Assembly: GCF_000801315.1 (NCBI RefSeq)
Contig: NZ_CP010054.1
Location: 2,046,001-2,110,000, forward strand
DNA: 64,000 bases
Reading direction: 5' to 3'
Source: Hymenobacter sp. DG25B
GTDB taxonomy: Bacteria; Bacteroidota; Bacteroidia; Cytophagales; Hymenobacteraceae
Part shown: piece by piece, positions 29,612 through 38,674 of the stretch
Layout of the letters: each line of letters starts with the position of its first letter
Position numbering within the stretch: position 1 is the first letter of the stretch
Position numbers and translations under genes: made by a program
Notes under the pieces: model-generated
The model's input: the letters and a program-made list of their open reading frames with translations, nothing else
Database searches by the model: none
Told to the model about the DNA's origin: nothing

Positions 29612-30916
29612 TTACAGGCGGCGAATCTGTGCGCCCAGCGCCTGCAGGCGCTCATCAATGTACTGGTAGCCGCGGTCAATCTGCTCCACGTTTTCAATGA
29701 CGCTGCGGCCATCGGCGGAGAGGGCGGCAATGAGCAGCGCTACCCCGGCCCGGATATCCGGCGAGGTCATGGTGATGCCGCGCAGCTTGGTGCGCTGGTC
29801 CAGCCCGATAACGGTAGCACGGTGCGGGTCGCAGAGAATAATCTGAGCACCCATGTCGATAAGTTTGTCCACGAAGAACAGGCGCGACTCAAACATCTTC
29901 TGGTGAATGAGCACGGTGCCCTGGGCCTGCGTAGCCACTACCAGCACAATGCTGAGTAGATCGGGCGTGAAGCCAGGCCAGGTATGGTCAGAAACTGTTA
30001 GAATGCTGCCATCCAGGTAAGTGGCAATTTCATAGTGGGCCTGCGCCGGAATATGAATATCGTCGCCGCGGAATTCCATCTGAATGCCCAGCTTGCGGAA
30101 GGTGTCCGGGATAAGGCCCAACTCCGCAATCTGACAGTCTTTAATAGTGATTTCGGAGCCCGTCATGGCCGCCAAGCCGATGAAAGAACCAATTTCAATC
30201 ATGTCAGGGAGCATGCGGTGCTCGGTGCCACCCAGGCTTTCCACGCCTTCCACGGTCAGCAGGTTAGACCCGATACCGTTGATTTTAGCGCCCATGCGCA
30301 CCAGCATTTTGCAAAGCTGCTGCAGATATGGCTCGCAGGCGGCATTGTAGATGGTGGTAATGCCTTCGGCCAGTACGGCGGCCATCACAATGTTGGCAGT
30401 GCCCGTTACGGAGGCTTCATCCAGCAGCATATGGGTGCCGCGTAGGCCGTTTTCGGCCGTAATGCGGTAGAAGTCGTGGCCATCCATGGTAAGCTTGCCC
30501 CCCAGCTTCTCCAGGCCCAGGAAGTGCGTATCCATGGGCCGGCGGCCAATTTTGTCACCACCGGGCTTGGGCAGCTGGCACTTGCCAAACCGGGCCAGCA
30601 TGGGACCAAGGATCATGACGGAGCCGCGCAATGCCCGGCCCTGGGCCACAAACTCAGCTGAGTCCAGGTAATCAATGTTTACCGCGTCTGCCTGGAAACG
30701 GTAGGTATCGGGCGCCAGCTGTTCCACTTTCACACCCATGTCGCGCAGCAGCTCAATGAGCTTGTTCACGTCGCGGATGTTGGGAATATTGGAAATGGTA
30801 ACGGGCTCGGCCGTGAGCAGCACAGCACACAGAATCTGCAGTGCTTCGTTTTTCGCGCCCTGCGGTACAATTTCACCCTTCAGCGGTTTCCCGCCAATTA
30901 CTTCAAAAGAGGCCAT
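29612..30916 (-). CDS. murA: UDP-N-acetylglucosamine 1-carboxyvinyltransferase (MurA)
   Basis: The enzyme performs the first committed step of peptidoglycan synthesis, transferring enolpyruvate from PEP to UDP-GlcNAc. The 434 residues have the inside-out alpha/beta barrel pattern: Lys22 in PQGAKNEALQ, the loop with KPGGDKIGRRPMDTHFLGLEKLG, and the C-terminal DPHRATVIG and IDRGYQYIDERLQALGA. At residue 121 the usual catalytic Cys of the loop (GGC) is Asp (GGD). Known Asp-type MurA enzymes remain active but are insensitive to fosfomycin. A DUF4290 gene lies directly upstream on the same strand, an arrangement frequently seen in this phylum, but a palindromic spacer separates them. Confidence 0.96.
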   Translation of the reverse strand: MASFEVIGGKPLKGEIVPQGAKNEALQILCAVLLTAEPVTISNIPNIRDVNKLIELLRDMGVKVEQLAPDTYRFQADAVNIDYLDSAEFVAQGRALRGSVMILGPMLARFGKCQLPKPGGDKIGRRPMDTHFLGLEKLGGKLTMDGHDFYRITAENGLRGTHMLLDEASVTGTANIVMAAVLAEGITTIYNAACEPYLQQLCKMLVRMGAKINGIGSNLLTVEGVESLGGTEHRMLPDMIEIGSFIGLAAMTGSEITIKDCQIAELGLIPDTFRKLGIQMEFRGDDIHIPAQAHYEIATYLDGSILTVSDHTWPGFTPDLLSIVLVVATQAQGTVLIHQKMFESRLFFVDKLIDMGAQIILCDPHRATVIGLDQRTKLRGITMTSPDIRAGVALLIAALSADGRSVIENVEQIDRGYQYIDERLQALGAQIRRL

Positions 30917-30924
30917 AAGTTTTT

Positions 30925-31024
30925 GAGCTGCAAGCCATAAGTTACAAGCTGCAAGCTAAGAGGTCTGTAGGTTGAGAAAAGATGAGCACAAAACTTGTCG
31001 CTTGTCGCTTACGGCTTGTCGCTC
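30925..31024. repeat. Imperfect palindrome between DUF4290 and murA genes
   Basis: Left arm 30925-30957 and right arm 30992-31024 are approximate reverse complements (both built of CAAGC / GCTTG words). It belongs to a different sequence family from the GTCAT-type repeats. It may form a stem-loop in the mRNA between the two genes. Confidence 0.65.
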
Positions 31025-31031
31025 ACAGTGC

Positions 31032-31751
31032 TTATTGCGGTGGTTGCTGGGGCTCCTGGCGGTTTTTCTTGCCGCCCCGGCGCTGCTTGTCGCGGCGGTT
31101 ATTGTTGCCGCCACCGCCGGAACCCCGGCGCATTTCGCGCTCCTGCCGCTCCTGACGGGGCTGCGGTACAATGAAAGGTGCCGGGCGGCCACTGGTGGCC
31201 ATTTCAAACAGATTCTGAGATTCTACCTGCGCGGCATCCAGCTCCAGCTTGCCACCCGAAAGGTCTTTCAGGTGCTTGAGAATAGTAATATCCTTGGCGT
31301 TTTCCTTGTTGTGCGTGCGATACAGGAACTTCATGGTCCGGCCAATAGTAATGGCGGCCTGTTCCCGCTCAGTAGCATCTTCCAACGACACAGCCTTTTC
31401 AATCATCTGCTCCACGGCGCGGCCGTAGGCTTTCAGCTTGGGGGCCTGCCGGGGGTAGGGCAGGGGCTTGGGCTCCTTCATCAGCTGGCTCAGGCCATGC
31501 AGCGGGAAGGGCGCATCAATGTCCAGATCCTCATCGGCCATTTCGTAGAGGTGGTTCCACACCTTTTGCTGGGCGTCGGGCTGGTCGCGGAGGGCGGGCT
31601 GCAGGCGGAAAATGAGCTGCACAATCTGCTGGGCGCGCTTGGTGCGCTCGTCCCGGTCGGCAATGTCGCGCAGGCCCTGCACCAGTTGAAAGGTATTCTG
31701 GCCGTATTCGCGCTGCAGCAGCTCGTGTTTATGAAGAGAAGGTAATGCCAT
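31032..31751 (-). CDS. DUF4290 domain-containing protein
   Basis: The 239-residue cytosolic protein shows the DUF4290 pattern: LQREYGQNTFQLVQGLRDIADRDERTKRAQQIVQLI near the start, then HLYEMADEDLDIDAPFP and the TIGRTMKFLYRTHNKENAKD block. The last ~45 residues are a disordered Gly/Arg/Asn/Gln tail (RRGSGGGGNNNRRDKQ, RQEPQQPPQ) that could bind nucleic acid. Function is unknown. In many Bacteroidota this gene precedes murA, and it may relate to peptidoglycan synthesis. A -7 element TAATTTTG at 31769-31776 lies just upstream. Confidence 0.9.
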   Translation of the reverse strand: MALPSLHKHELLQREYGQNTFQLVQGLRDIADRDERTKRAQQIVQLIFRLQPALRDQPDAQQKVWNHLYEMADEDLDIDAPFPLHGLSQLMKEPKPLPYPRQAPKLKAYGRAVEQMIEKAVSLEDATEREQAAITIGRTMKFLYRTHNKENAKDITILKHLKDLSGGKLELDAAQVESQNLFEMATSGRPAPFIVPQPRQERQEREMRRGSGGGGNNNRRDKQRRGGKKNRQEPQQPPQ

Positions 31752-31768
31752 AGGGGGTAATGCGAAGC

Positions 31769-31776
31769 CAAAATTA
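31769..31776 (-). promoter_or_regulatory. -7 element for DUF4290-murA (TAATTTTG)
   Basis: TAATTTTG on the reverse strand lies 17 bases upstream of the DUF4290 ATG. Confidence 0.5.
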
Positions 31777-31856
31777 CAATGGCTGATCTGATTATTGAAG
31801 AATGCAGGGTAAATGACGCCGCAGAATCACCCGGTTTTTACAACAAAAACGAGTTT

Positions 31857-31933
31857 TCATTCCGAGCAGCGCGAGGAATCTGTATTACTGTGGTAAGAAT
31901 CAAGCGCCAGATTCCTCGCGCTGCTCGGAATGA
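31857..31933. repeat. Palindromic intergenic repeat (TCATTCCGAGC type)
   Basis: Arms 31857-31882 and 31908-31933 are perfect 26-base inverted copies beginning TCATTCCGAGCAGCGCGAGG. The loop is 25 bases. Confidence 0.85.
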
Positions 31934-32010
31934 CAGATTCTATACAAGCGCTTTGGTCATTTACAAAGAGATGCAACTTACGCTTTCCAGCGACGAAGGG
32001 CTACATCTGA

Positions 32011-34269
32011 TCAGCCTAACACCCGCAATTTCGCAAAACTCAGCAATAACGTTTTCTCGCCTACTTCCTCAAAGTGGATAATGGCTTTGGTAGAGCCGGC
32101 CTGCGTTTCCAGCTGGGTTACCTTGCCAAAGCCAAACTTGGGATGCTCCACGCGCTGCCCGGTTTGCAGATTGCTGGTGTCAGAAGGCTGAAAATCAAAA
32201 GGCGCTACGTATTTGGTGGCCACTGTTTTGCGCGGGGCCGGCGGAATCAGGTTGCTGCGGCGCTCGAAAACGTGGCCGAAGGGCGAATCGCCCGAGCCCG
32301 AGCCTGCCGGACCGGCGGAGAACTTGAAGTCCACGTACTGTGGGTCGATTTCATCCAGAAAGCGGCTTTTTTCGCAGCTGCGCAGGTTGCCCCACTGGTA
32401 GCGGGAGGTGGCGTAGCTGAGGGTGAGCTTTTTCTCGGCCCGCGTGATGGCTACGTAGAACAGGCGGCGCTCTTCCTCCAGGTCGGCCCGCGAGGTAATC
32501 ATCATCTGGCTGGGGAACAGGTTTTCCTCCATACCCACTATGTATACGTTGCGAAACTCCAGGCCCTTGGCCGAGTGAATCGTCATCAGCGTCACGGATT
32601 CGCCTTCGTCCTTGGCATCTTTCAGGTCGGAATCCGTGACCAGGGCAATGTCCTGCAGGAAGGCGCCCAGGGACTTATCCTCGCGCTCGGCATCCTCGGT
32701 GTAGGCCTTGATACCGTTCAGTAGCTCCTGAATGTTCTCGTAGCGGGAGAGGCCTTCAATGCTCTTATCGGCATACAGCTCCTCAATCATGCCCGAGTTC
32801 TTGGCAATGAATTTGGCTGCCTCAAAGGCATCTTCCTTAGCCGCCACGGCCGTATAGCTCTTTATTTTCTCAGCGAAGTCCACCACTGGGTTAGACACGC
32901 GGGTGGGCAGGAACTGGTCGGCGTTGGCTACCACTTCCCAAATGGTGTGGTTAGATTCCTCGGCCGCGTTAATCAGCTTGCTGATGGTGGTGTCGCCGAT
33001 GCCGCGCTTGGGGTAGTTAATCACCCGGCGCAGGGCCTGCTCGTCGTTCGGGTTTACGGTGAGGCGCAGGTAAGCCACCAGGTCCTTGATTTCCTTGCGC
33101 TGGTAAAAGCTCAGGCCCCCAATGATTTTGTAGCGGATATTGAGTTTGCGCAGGGCTTCTTCCATAGCCCGGCTCTGGGCATTGGTGCGGTACAGAATGG
33201 CAAAGTCATCATAGGAAAGATGCTGGTTCATCTTGTCCTCGTAGATGCTCTGGGAAACCAGCTTGCCTTCCTCGTTATCAGAAGCAGCTTTCAGTACCTC
33301 AATCAGCGGGCCTTCCTCGTTGTCAGAGAAAACGTCTTTGCGCAGCTGAGCCTGGTTGTTTTTGATGACGGAATTGGCCGCCTTCACAATGTTCTTGGTA
33401 GAGCGGTAGTTCTGCTCCAGTTTGAACACCTGCAGCTCCGGATAGTCTTTCTCGAAGTTGAGGATGTTCTGAATATCGGCGCCCCGGAAGGCATAAATGC
33501 TCTGGGCATCATCGCCCACCACGCAAATGTTCCGGTCCTTGGCGGCCAGCTTGCGCGTAATCAGGTACTGGGAGTAGTTGGTGTCCTGGTACTCGTCCAC
33601 CATCACATACTTAAAGATGTGCTGGTACTTGTTGAGCACGTCCGGATGGTCCTTGAACAGTACGTTGGTGTTGAACAGCAGATCATCGAAGTCCATGGCG
33701 CCGGCCTTGAAACAGCGGTTGAAATACTGCTGGTAAATAGCCCCGATTTTGGGCCGCAGCGCTGCTTCGTCGTCCTGCCGGATAACGGGGTCATTCACGT
33801 ACTGATGCACGGAAATCAGTTTGTTTTTGGCCGCCGATATGCGTCCCAGCACCATAGCGGGCTTATAGAGCTTGTCGTCCAGCTCCAGCTCTTTCACAAT
33901 CTGCCCAATCAGGGTTTTGGAGTCCTGCGTGTCGTAGATGGTGAAGGAGCGGGGAAAACCAATTTTATCGGCCTCGGAGCGCAGAATGCGGGCAAAAATG
34001 CTGTGGAAGGTGCCCATCCATACGTTTTTCGCCTCCGGGCCTACCACCTTCTCAATCCGGGCGCGCATTTCTTTGGCGGCCTTGTTGGTGAAGGTAAGGG
34101 CCAGAATATTGAACGGATCAACGCCTTTTTCCAGCAAGTGGGCAATGCGGTACGTGAGCACGCGCGTTTTGCCGGAGCCCGCGCCGGCTATAATCATGCA
34201 GGGGCCTTCGGTGTGCAATACCGCCGCCGCCTGCGATGGATTCAGAAGTTTGTGATAATCTAGTGCCAT
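32011..34269 (-). CDS. ATP-dependent DNA helicase UvrD/PcrA family
   Basis: This 752-residue superfamily 1A helicase unwinds DNA 3' to 5' in nucleotide-excision and replication repair. Motifs follow in order: Q-motif LNPSQAAAV, Walker A AGAGSGKTRVL, TFTNKAAKEM, GTFHSIFARILR, Walker B MVDEYQDTNYSQ, GDDAQSIYAFRGA, EQNYRSTKNIV, then LMTIHSAKGLEF and FYVAITRAEKKL in the second core domain. The C-terminal ~60 residues (LQTGQRVEHPKFGFGKVTQLE) form the small Tudor-like module that binds RNA polymerase in PcrA/UvrD. The pattern suggests a PcrA-like protein. A divergent promoter with the DUF3109 gene lies upstream. Confidence 0.95.
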   Translation of the reverse strand: MALDYHKLLNPSQAAAVLHTEGPCMIIAGAGSGKTRVLTYRIAHLLEKGVDPFNILALTFTNKAAKEMRARIEKVVGPEAKNVWMGTFHSIFARILRSEADKIGFPRSFTIYDTQDSKTLIGQIVKELELDDKLYKPAMVLGRISAAKNKLISVHQYVNDPVIRQDDEAALRPKIGAIYQQYFNRCFKAGAMDFDDLLFNTNVLFKDHPDVLNKYQHIFKYVMVDEYQDTNYSQYLITRKLAAKDRNICVVGDDAQSIYAFRGADIQNILNFEKDYPELQVFKLEQNYRSTKNIVKAANSVIKNNQAQLRKDVFSDNEEGPLIEVLKAASDNEEGKLVSQSIYEDKMNQHLSYDDFAILYRTNAQSRAMEEALRKLNIRYKIIGGLSFYQRKEIKDLVAYLRLTVNPNDEQALRRVINYPKRGIGDTTISKLINAAEESNHTIWEVVANADQFLPTRVSNPVVDFAEKIKSYTAVAAKEDAFEAAKFIAKNSGMIEELYADKSIEGLSRYENIQELLNGIKAYTEDAEREDKSLGAFLQDIALVTDSDLKDAKDEGESVTLMTIHSAKGLEFRNVYIVGMEENLFPSQMMITSRADLEEERRLFYVAITRAEKKLTLSYATSRYQWGNLRSCEKSRFLDEIDPQYVDFKFSAGPAGSGSGDSPFGHVFERRSNLIPPAPRKTVATKYVAPFDFQPSDTSNLQTGQRVEHPKFGFGKVTQLETQAGSTKAIIHFEEVGEKTLLLSFAKLRVLG

Positions 34270-34299
34270 GCGAATAAACTAAGCGTGTTGGCTTATTAG

Positions 34300-34307
34300 C
34301 AAAGGTA
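34300..34307 (-). promoter_or_regulatory. -7 element for the helicase gene (TACCTTTG)
   Basis: TACCTTTG on the reverse strand lies 30 bases upstream of the helicase ATG at 34269. Confidence 0.6.
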
Positions 34308-34336
34308 CGGCTTTCGGTTGGGGCTAGGAAACCCGT

Positions 34337-34344
34337 TATCTTTG
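34337..34344 (+). promoter_or_regulatory. -7 element for the DUF3109 gene (TATCTTTG)
   Basis: TATCTTTG lies 100 bases upstream of the ATG at 34445. A TTTC 21 bases upstream could act as the -33 box. Confidence 0.55.
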
Positions 34345-34444
34345 CAGTCAGTTTTTCTCACAGTGGTTTGGCGGAGGGTGGTGCACGGTGGTTGCCCTGC
34401 TGTTCTACCAGCAAGGCACTGGGAGCCATTGGGAGCCAACAGCC

Positions 34445-35023
34445 ATGATTATCATTCAGAATACCGTCATTTCCGATGACGTGCGCGACAATTTCTTCGT
34501 CTGCAACCTGGAGGCCTGCAAAGGCGCCTGCTGCGTGGAGGGCGACCTGGGCGCGCCCCTGGAAGAAGCGGAATTAAAGATTCTCGAAACCGAATACGAA
34601 GCCATTAAGCCTTTCCTGACCGAGGCTGGCCGCGCTGCCATTGAGCAGCAGGGCCTCTACATTAAAGACTGGGAAGGCGACTACAGCACCACCACCATCA
34701 ACGACCGGGAGTGCGCCTACGCGCTATATGATGAGCGCGGCATTCTGAAGTGCGGCATTGAGCAGGCCTACCTGGCCGGCGCCACCTCGTTCAAAAAGCC
34801 CATCAGCTGCCATCTGTACCCCATCCGCATCAGTAAATATGATGGTTTTGAGGCCCTTAACTACGACCGGTGGGGCATCTGTAACCCGGCCTGCTCGTTC
34901 GGCGCCAATTTGGGCGTGCGCGTGTATCAGTTTCTGAAAGACCCGCTCATCCGCAAGTATGGCGAGGATTGGTACGCGGAGCTGGTGCAGGAAATAGAAA
35001 ATCCGACGCCCGCAGCGTCTTAA
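34445..35023 (+). CDS. DUF3109 family Cys-rich protein
   Basis: The 192 residues are soluble and carry the Cys set of DUF3109: [11 protein letters not shown] near the start, [23 protein letters not shown] and CNPACSFG. The family is distantly related to YkgJ-type metal-chelating proteins and may bind Zn or an Fe-S cluster. The longer frame beginning at 34388 has an ATG-poor, unconserved leader; I chose the ATG at 34445 because the conserved sequence starts right there ([13 protein letters not shown]). Function unknown. Confidence 0.9.
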   Translation: MIIIQNTVISDDVRDNFFVCNLEACKGACCVEGDLGAPLEEAELKILETEYEAIKPFLTEAGRAAIEQQGLYIKDWEGDYSTTTINDRECAYALYDERGILKCGIEQAYLAGATSFKKPISCHLYPIRISKYDGFEALNYDRWGICNPACSFGANLGVRVYQFLKDPLIRKYGEDWYAELVQEIENPTPAAS

Positions 35024-35029
35024 GAATTG

Positions 35030-35058
35030 AAAAAGGCCGGCTATGTAGCCGGCCTTTT
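35030..35058 (+). terminator. Terminator after the DUF3109 gene
   Basis: An AAAGGCCGGCTA / TAGCCGGCCTTT stem starts 6 bases after the stop codon. Confidence 0.85.
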
Positions 35059-35147
35059 CCATGAATAGGGAGGAGGGATGAAAATGCCGCTCAGCCAGGG
35101 CTACAGGCAAGGGGCAATGCGGCTTTCTGCCTTTCCACCTTTCTATT

Positions 35148-35188
35148 AGCCCGTCATGTCTCGACTCCGCTCGACATGATGGGCTTTT
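35148..35188. repeat. Palindromic repeat (GTCATGTCTCGA type), terminator-like
   Basis: Arms around GTCATGTCTCGA and its near complement form a 38-base imperfect palindrome (35148-35185) with a T-run after it. The word CATGTC...GACATG also occurs at 41865-41930. Confidence 0.6.
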
Positions 35189-35237
35189 TCTAAGTTCTTT
35201 TCCAACAACGACCCCAGGCGGGGGCGGGCAGGATGCC

Positions 35238-35462
35238 TTAATGGTGATGATGGCCGGAATCCGGCTTGCCGAACAGGTTGAGCAGGGAGCCGGCTACATA
35301 CAGCACCAGCCAGCAGATATACAGCCAGTTGAAGCCCTCCAGGGTGCGGTGCACGAAAAAATGCAGAATCAGGTGCGCCCCCAGGGTCATGAGCAGACCG
35401 GTTACGGCAATAAACTGGTAGCTGTTGAGGGCGCTGGGGCGGTAGAGCTTGGAGAAATCCAC
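35238..35462 (-). CDS. Small two-helix membrane protein, 74 residues
   Basis: From GTG at 35462 the frame reads VDFSKLYRPSALNSYQF, then two hydrophobic helices separated by a short polar turn (HRTLEGFNW) and ends in GKPDSGHHHH. I do not recognise a family. A longer frame from 35588 adds 42 residues that look non-coding, so the GTG start is preferred. The terminal His run might bind metal, but it may be neutral. Confidence 0.6.
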   Translation of the reverse strand: MDFSKLYRPSALNSYQFIAVTGLLMTLGAHLILHFFVHRTLEGFNWLYICWLVLYVAGSLLNLFGKPDSGHHHH

Positions 35463-35647
35463 GGAGCGGGAAATAAGTGGTTGGGTGGGTAACGTAAGGA
35501 GGCGCCCCCGAAGTTCGGAGCGGGCGGCAGCCTGGCTTGGGCTGTGCACGCGGCTCAAAGGTAGCAGGCCCCGTGGGCTGGGCCTCAACTCAGGGAGACA
35601 GAATGCGTAGGAAACAAAGAAGCATTCATTCTCAACCGCGCAGCAGT

Positions 35648-36013
35648 ATGGCTACTGAAGATAAAAACCAAGAAAACAACATCCGCAAAAACGAACAGCT
35701 GGAGAACGAGCGGGACTTTAAAGCCGACCAAAGCAACGGCAAAGTAGTTGGCGACCCTTCTGCCCGCCGCCATGTGGGCGCCCGGGGCTACACCCAACGC
35801 TCCGACCAGAAAGACCAGCTGGAAAACCTGCACATTGGCGGCGACGATACCCACCCCGGCGGCGCTAACGAGCACGTCAAAGAAGGCGAAAATGCTGCTG
35901 GGCCCGGTTTTCAGAAAGAAGGCAGCGTAGATATGGGCAACGCCATCCGCACGCAGGATCAGGACTTTGGCGAAGACGCCCCCAGTGGCCCCGCCCGCCC
36001 GGCGCACGATTAA
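35648..36013 (+). CDS. Hydrophilic disordered protein, 121 residues
   Basis: The frame from ATG at 35648 encodes a protein almost without hydrophobic residues, rich in Asn, Asp, Gln, Glu, Lys and Gly (DKNQENNIRKNEQLENERDF, GGDDTHPGGANEHVKEGE). It has no signal peptide. The composition resembles stress-related hydrophilins, which is only an inference. The longer frame from 35537 has a Arg-rich leader and is not favoured. A strong terminator follows. Confidence 0.75.
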   Translation: MATEDKNQENNIRKNEQLENERDFKADQSNGKVVGDPSARRHVGARGYTQRSDQKDQLENLHIGGDDTHPGGANEHVKEGENAAGPGFQKEGSVDMGNAIRTQDQDFGEDAPSGPARPAHD

Positions 36014-36025
36014 TCCGGTTAAGTA

Positions 36026-36073
36026 CCAAACAAAAACGTCCGGCTCCCTCACGAGCCGGACGTTTTTGTTTGG
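36026..36073. terminator. Strong hairpin terminator after the hydrophilic protein gene
   Basis: A 22-bp perfect stem (CCAAACAAAAACGTCCGGCT and complement) encloses a short loop and contains T5 and A5 runs inside the arms. Confidence 0.85.
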
Positions 36074-36384
36074 TCTGCTGCCCATGGTTATCCACTCAGC
36101 CATGACTAGGGTAAGTACTATGTAAGCTCGCAAAATGATAGAAGCCACTAGGCAGACGGGCAACTAACGGGCGTACGAACATTCAGTGAATTTTCGCAAT
36201 GCATAAAATGGCACTGTTTCCGCTCAAAAGAAGTGATATCAGGGTTTTAAGAGGAGAGTGCTTGGATTTTACCTGTATAAGCGAATATATTTAGGGAGTC
36301 GTTTCCCCCGCTACACCCGGTAGCATTGGCGGCTCGCCTTCTCTGCTTTACATTCTTACCACCTAACCTCTTGCTACTTTTCTT
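36074..36384. other. Intergenic stretch, AT-richer, no gene seen
   Basis: The region has AT-rich patches (for example near 36230-36300) and should hold the promoter of the next gene. I cannot point to a convincing -7 element. Confidence 0.4.
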
Positions 36385-37116
36385 ATGAGCACAGACCCAA
36401 ACGCATACGACGCTGATAACGCGGAATCCTCCTGGGAAGCAGAAGAAAAATCATTGTCGGCGGGAAATACCCGTTTGGCCATTATTGTAGGAGCTATAGT
36501 GCTTTTGGGCGGATTTGGTTATGCCATGATGCCAGGCGGAAAAACCAGCAACAGTGCCTCTGCCATGATGAGCTCCGTAATGCTGGATGGAGAAGCTACC
36601 GTGACCGGTGCCGCCGCTAAACCAGAAGCTGCTCCTGCCACAGAAGAAGAAACGGCCAAAGCCGAAGCAGCCGCTGCCGCTGCCAAGACCACCGCTACCA
36701 CTACCCCGGCCGCCATTGCCGCCGCAGCCGCAGCCGCTAAGCGTGCCACTCCGGCCGCCAACGCAAACAACACTATTGAGCCCATTGCCGCCACCTCCGT
36801 TACGGCTCCGGTAGAGGCCGCCCCGGCCCCGGCACCCGCCGTGGTAGCAGAAGCCCCCGCTACGACCAACCTCACCGGCCGCGTGCTGGACGAGGATGGG
36901 CAACCACTGGCCGGCGCTACCATCTTCCTGAAAGGCTCCCGTAAAATTGCCAGCGCCGATGCCAATGGCAACTACACCATTGAAGTGCCCGTGGGCGAAA
37001 ACACGCTCACCTACGGCTACGGTGGCTACCAGGACCAGGTGATGCGCGTGCGCACCGGCCAGTCCGGCAATGTAACGCTGCTGCCCAAGGAAGGTACCCG
37101 CCGCCGCAAGCACTAG
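36385..37116 (+). CDS. Membrane-anchored protein with carboxypeptidase-regulatory-like domain
   Basis: The 243 residues start with a hydrophilic 29-residue N-terminus, then one membrane helix (~30-50, LAIIVGAIVLLGGFGYAMM) with no signal peptidase site. A long Ala/Thr/Pro-rich stalk (~70-160) follows. The C-terminal ~80 residues form a CarboxypepD_reg-like beta-sandwich (GRVLDEDGQPLAGATIFLKGS, ADANGNYTIEVP). It is probably an inner-membrane anchored periplasmic protein. In this phylum such modules usually sit in TonB-dependent receptors, but here there is no receptor. The DNA of the stalk is a low-complexity GCC/GCT repeat. Confidence 0.8.
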   Translation: MSTDPNAYDADNAESSWEAEEKSLSAGNTRLAIIVGAIVLLGGFGYAMMPGGKTSNSASAMMSSVMLDGEATVTGAAAKPEAAPATEEETAKAEAAAAAAKTTATTTPAAIAAAAAAAKRATPAANANNTIEPIAATSVTAPVEAAPAPAPAVVAEAPATTNLTGRVLDEDGQPLAGATIFLKGSRKIASADANGNYTIEVPVGENTLTYGYGGYQDQVMRVRTGQSGNVTLLPKEGTRRRKH

Positions 37117-37144
37117 TCTATGCGAGAACACTACACTGGAATAT

Positions 37145-37179
37145 AAAAAAGGGCTGCAGAGAATCTGCAGCCCTTTTTT
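37145..37179. terminator. Bidirectional terminator between convergent genes
   Basis: A GGGCTGCAGA / TCTGCAGCCC stem flanked by A6 and T6 runs lies between the stalk-protein gene and the permease gene. Confidence 0.92.
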
Positions 37180-37207
37180 ATGCGCTTATAGTACGCCTGT
37201 AAAGGCA

Positions 37208-38674
37208 TTAGGCCGATCTGGCAAAGCGGCGGCCAACCAGGAAGTAAACCGGGATACCCAGTGCCACCAGCAGCAGGCCGTAGCGCGAGTACTCCGCCGT
37301 ATCGGGGGCCAGCAGCAGGATAATGCAGAAGGCTGAGGCCAGCAGCACGTAAATGCCCGGCACTACCGGGTAGCCCCAGGCACGGTAGGGGCGCGGGGCC
37401 TCGGGGCGGGTGCGGCGCAGCACAAAAATGCCGATGATGGTGATGACGTAGAACAGGATAACCGAGAACATGACGTAGTTCAGCAGCTGCCCGTAAGAGC
37501 CGCTCAGGCAAAGCAGGCAGGCCCACAGGCACTGTACCCACAGGGCGCGGGCCGGCACGCCGGCCGCATTCAGGCGGGCCAGCCCGGAGAAAAACAGCCC
37601 ATCCTTGGCCATGGCATAGTAGGCACGGGCACCGCTGAGAATAATGCCGTTATTGGCGCCAAAGGTGCTCAGCATAATCAGCACGGCCATTACCACGGCC
37701 CCGGCGGGGCCCAGCACGTGCTCGGCTACGGCGGTGGCTACCCGGTCATCGGTAGCATACTGAATGCCGCGGCCGGCCAGCGTAGTGGCCTCCGGCGAGC
37801 CTACCAGCGGCAGAGCCAGCAGATACACCACGTTCACCAGAATATAGAGAGCCGTAACAATGGCCGTACCAATGGCCATGCTGCGCACCAGGGTGCGTTC
37901 GGGGTTCACAATTTCCTCGCCCGCGAAACCAATGTTGTTCCAGGAGTCGGAGGAAAACAGGGAGCCGGTCATGGCCATGCCAATGGCGATAACCAGGCCG
38001 GTCATGTCCAGGGGCAGGGGTGCGGCTGCCACGCCGGGGGCGGGGTAGCGCACGGCCGTCCACATGTCGGCAAAGTTGGCCTGCACGGCTTCGGCATTGA
38101 GGCCCAAAGTGATGCCGCCGATGATGAGCAGCGCCAGGGCAATGAGCTTGGTAGAGCCCAACACGTTCTGAATGAGCTTGCCGGTGCGCACGCCCTGGGC
38201 ATTAAGCGCCGTAATGGCTACAATAAGTACAATGGCCAGCAGCTGCACGGTGCTGAACGCAAACGGCCCGATGTTGAACAGCACGTTCTTCACGCTGAAC
38301 CAGGGCACCAGCACGCCGGTAAACTTGGCAAAGGCCACGGCCACGGCGGCAATTACGCCGGTCTGAATTACGAGAAACAGCGTCCAGCCGTACAGGAAGG
38401 CCGTGAGGCGCCCGAAGGCTTCCCGCAGGTACACGTACTGCCCGCCTACCTTGGGAAACATAGAGGCCAGCTCGCCGTAGCTCACGGCCCCGGCCAGGGT
38501 AATAACGCCGGTAAGCAGCCACACCACCAAAAGCCAACCCGCCGAGCCCACCTGCCGGGCAATATCAGCGGAAACAATAAAGATACCGGAGCCAATCATG
38601 CTGCCGGTTACTATCATAATGGCATCAAAAAGCGTGATGGCGCGCTGAAACTGTCCTTGTTGTTCTTCGGGCAT
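37208..38674 (-). CDS. APC family amino acid permease
   Basis: The 488 residues hold twelve predicted membrane helices. The first shows the APC signature (ALFDAIMIVTGSMIGSGIFIVSADIARQVGSAG in shortened form: TGSMIGSGIF), followed by FPKVGGQYVYLREAFG and the WNNIGFAGEEIVNPERTL loop typical of the LAT/SteT-like group. It exchanges or symports amino acids across the inner membrane; the substrate is not clear. I chose the ATG at 38674 rather than the more upstream frame start, because the conserved part begins directly after MPEEQQGQFQRAI. The 3' end converges with the stalk-protein gene. Confidence 0.92.
   Translation of the reverse strand: MPEEQQGQFQRAITLFDAIMIVTGSMIGSGIFIVSADIARQVGSAGWLLVVWLLTGVITLAGAVSYGELASMFPKVGGQYVYLREAFGRLTAFLYGWTLFLVIQTGVIAAVAVAFAKFTGVLVPWFSVKNVLFNIGPFAFSTVQLLAIVLIVAITALNAQGVRTGKLIQNVLGSTKLIALALLIIGGITLGLNAEAVQANFADMWTAVRYPAPGVAAAPLPLDMTGLVIAIGMAMTGSLFSSDSWNNIGFAGEEIVNPERTLVRSMAIGTAIVTALYILVNVVYLLALPLVGSPEATTLAGRGIQYATDDRVATAVAEHVLGPAGAVVMAVLIMLSTFGANNGIILSGARAYYAMAKDGLFFSGLARLNAAGVPARALWVQCLWACLLCLSGSYGQLLNYVMFSVILFYVITIIGIFVLRRTRPEAPRPYRAWGYPVVPGIYVLLASAFCIILLLAPDTAEYSRYGLLLVALGIPVYFLVGRRFARSA

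Noticed and set aside
32947..34263. Long + strand frame (438 codons) opposite the helicase gene
   Set aside because: Same reason: antisense shadow of a gene with complete helicase motifs.
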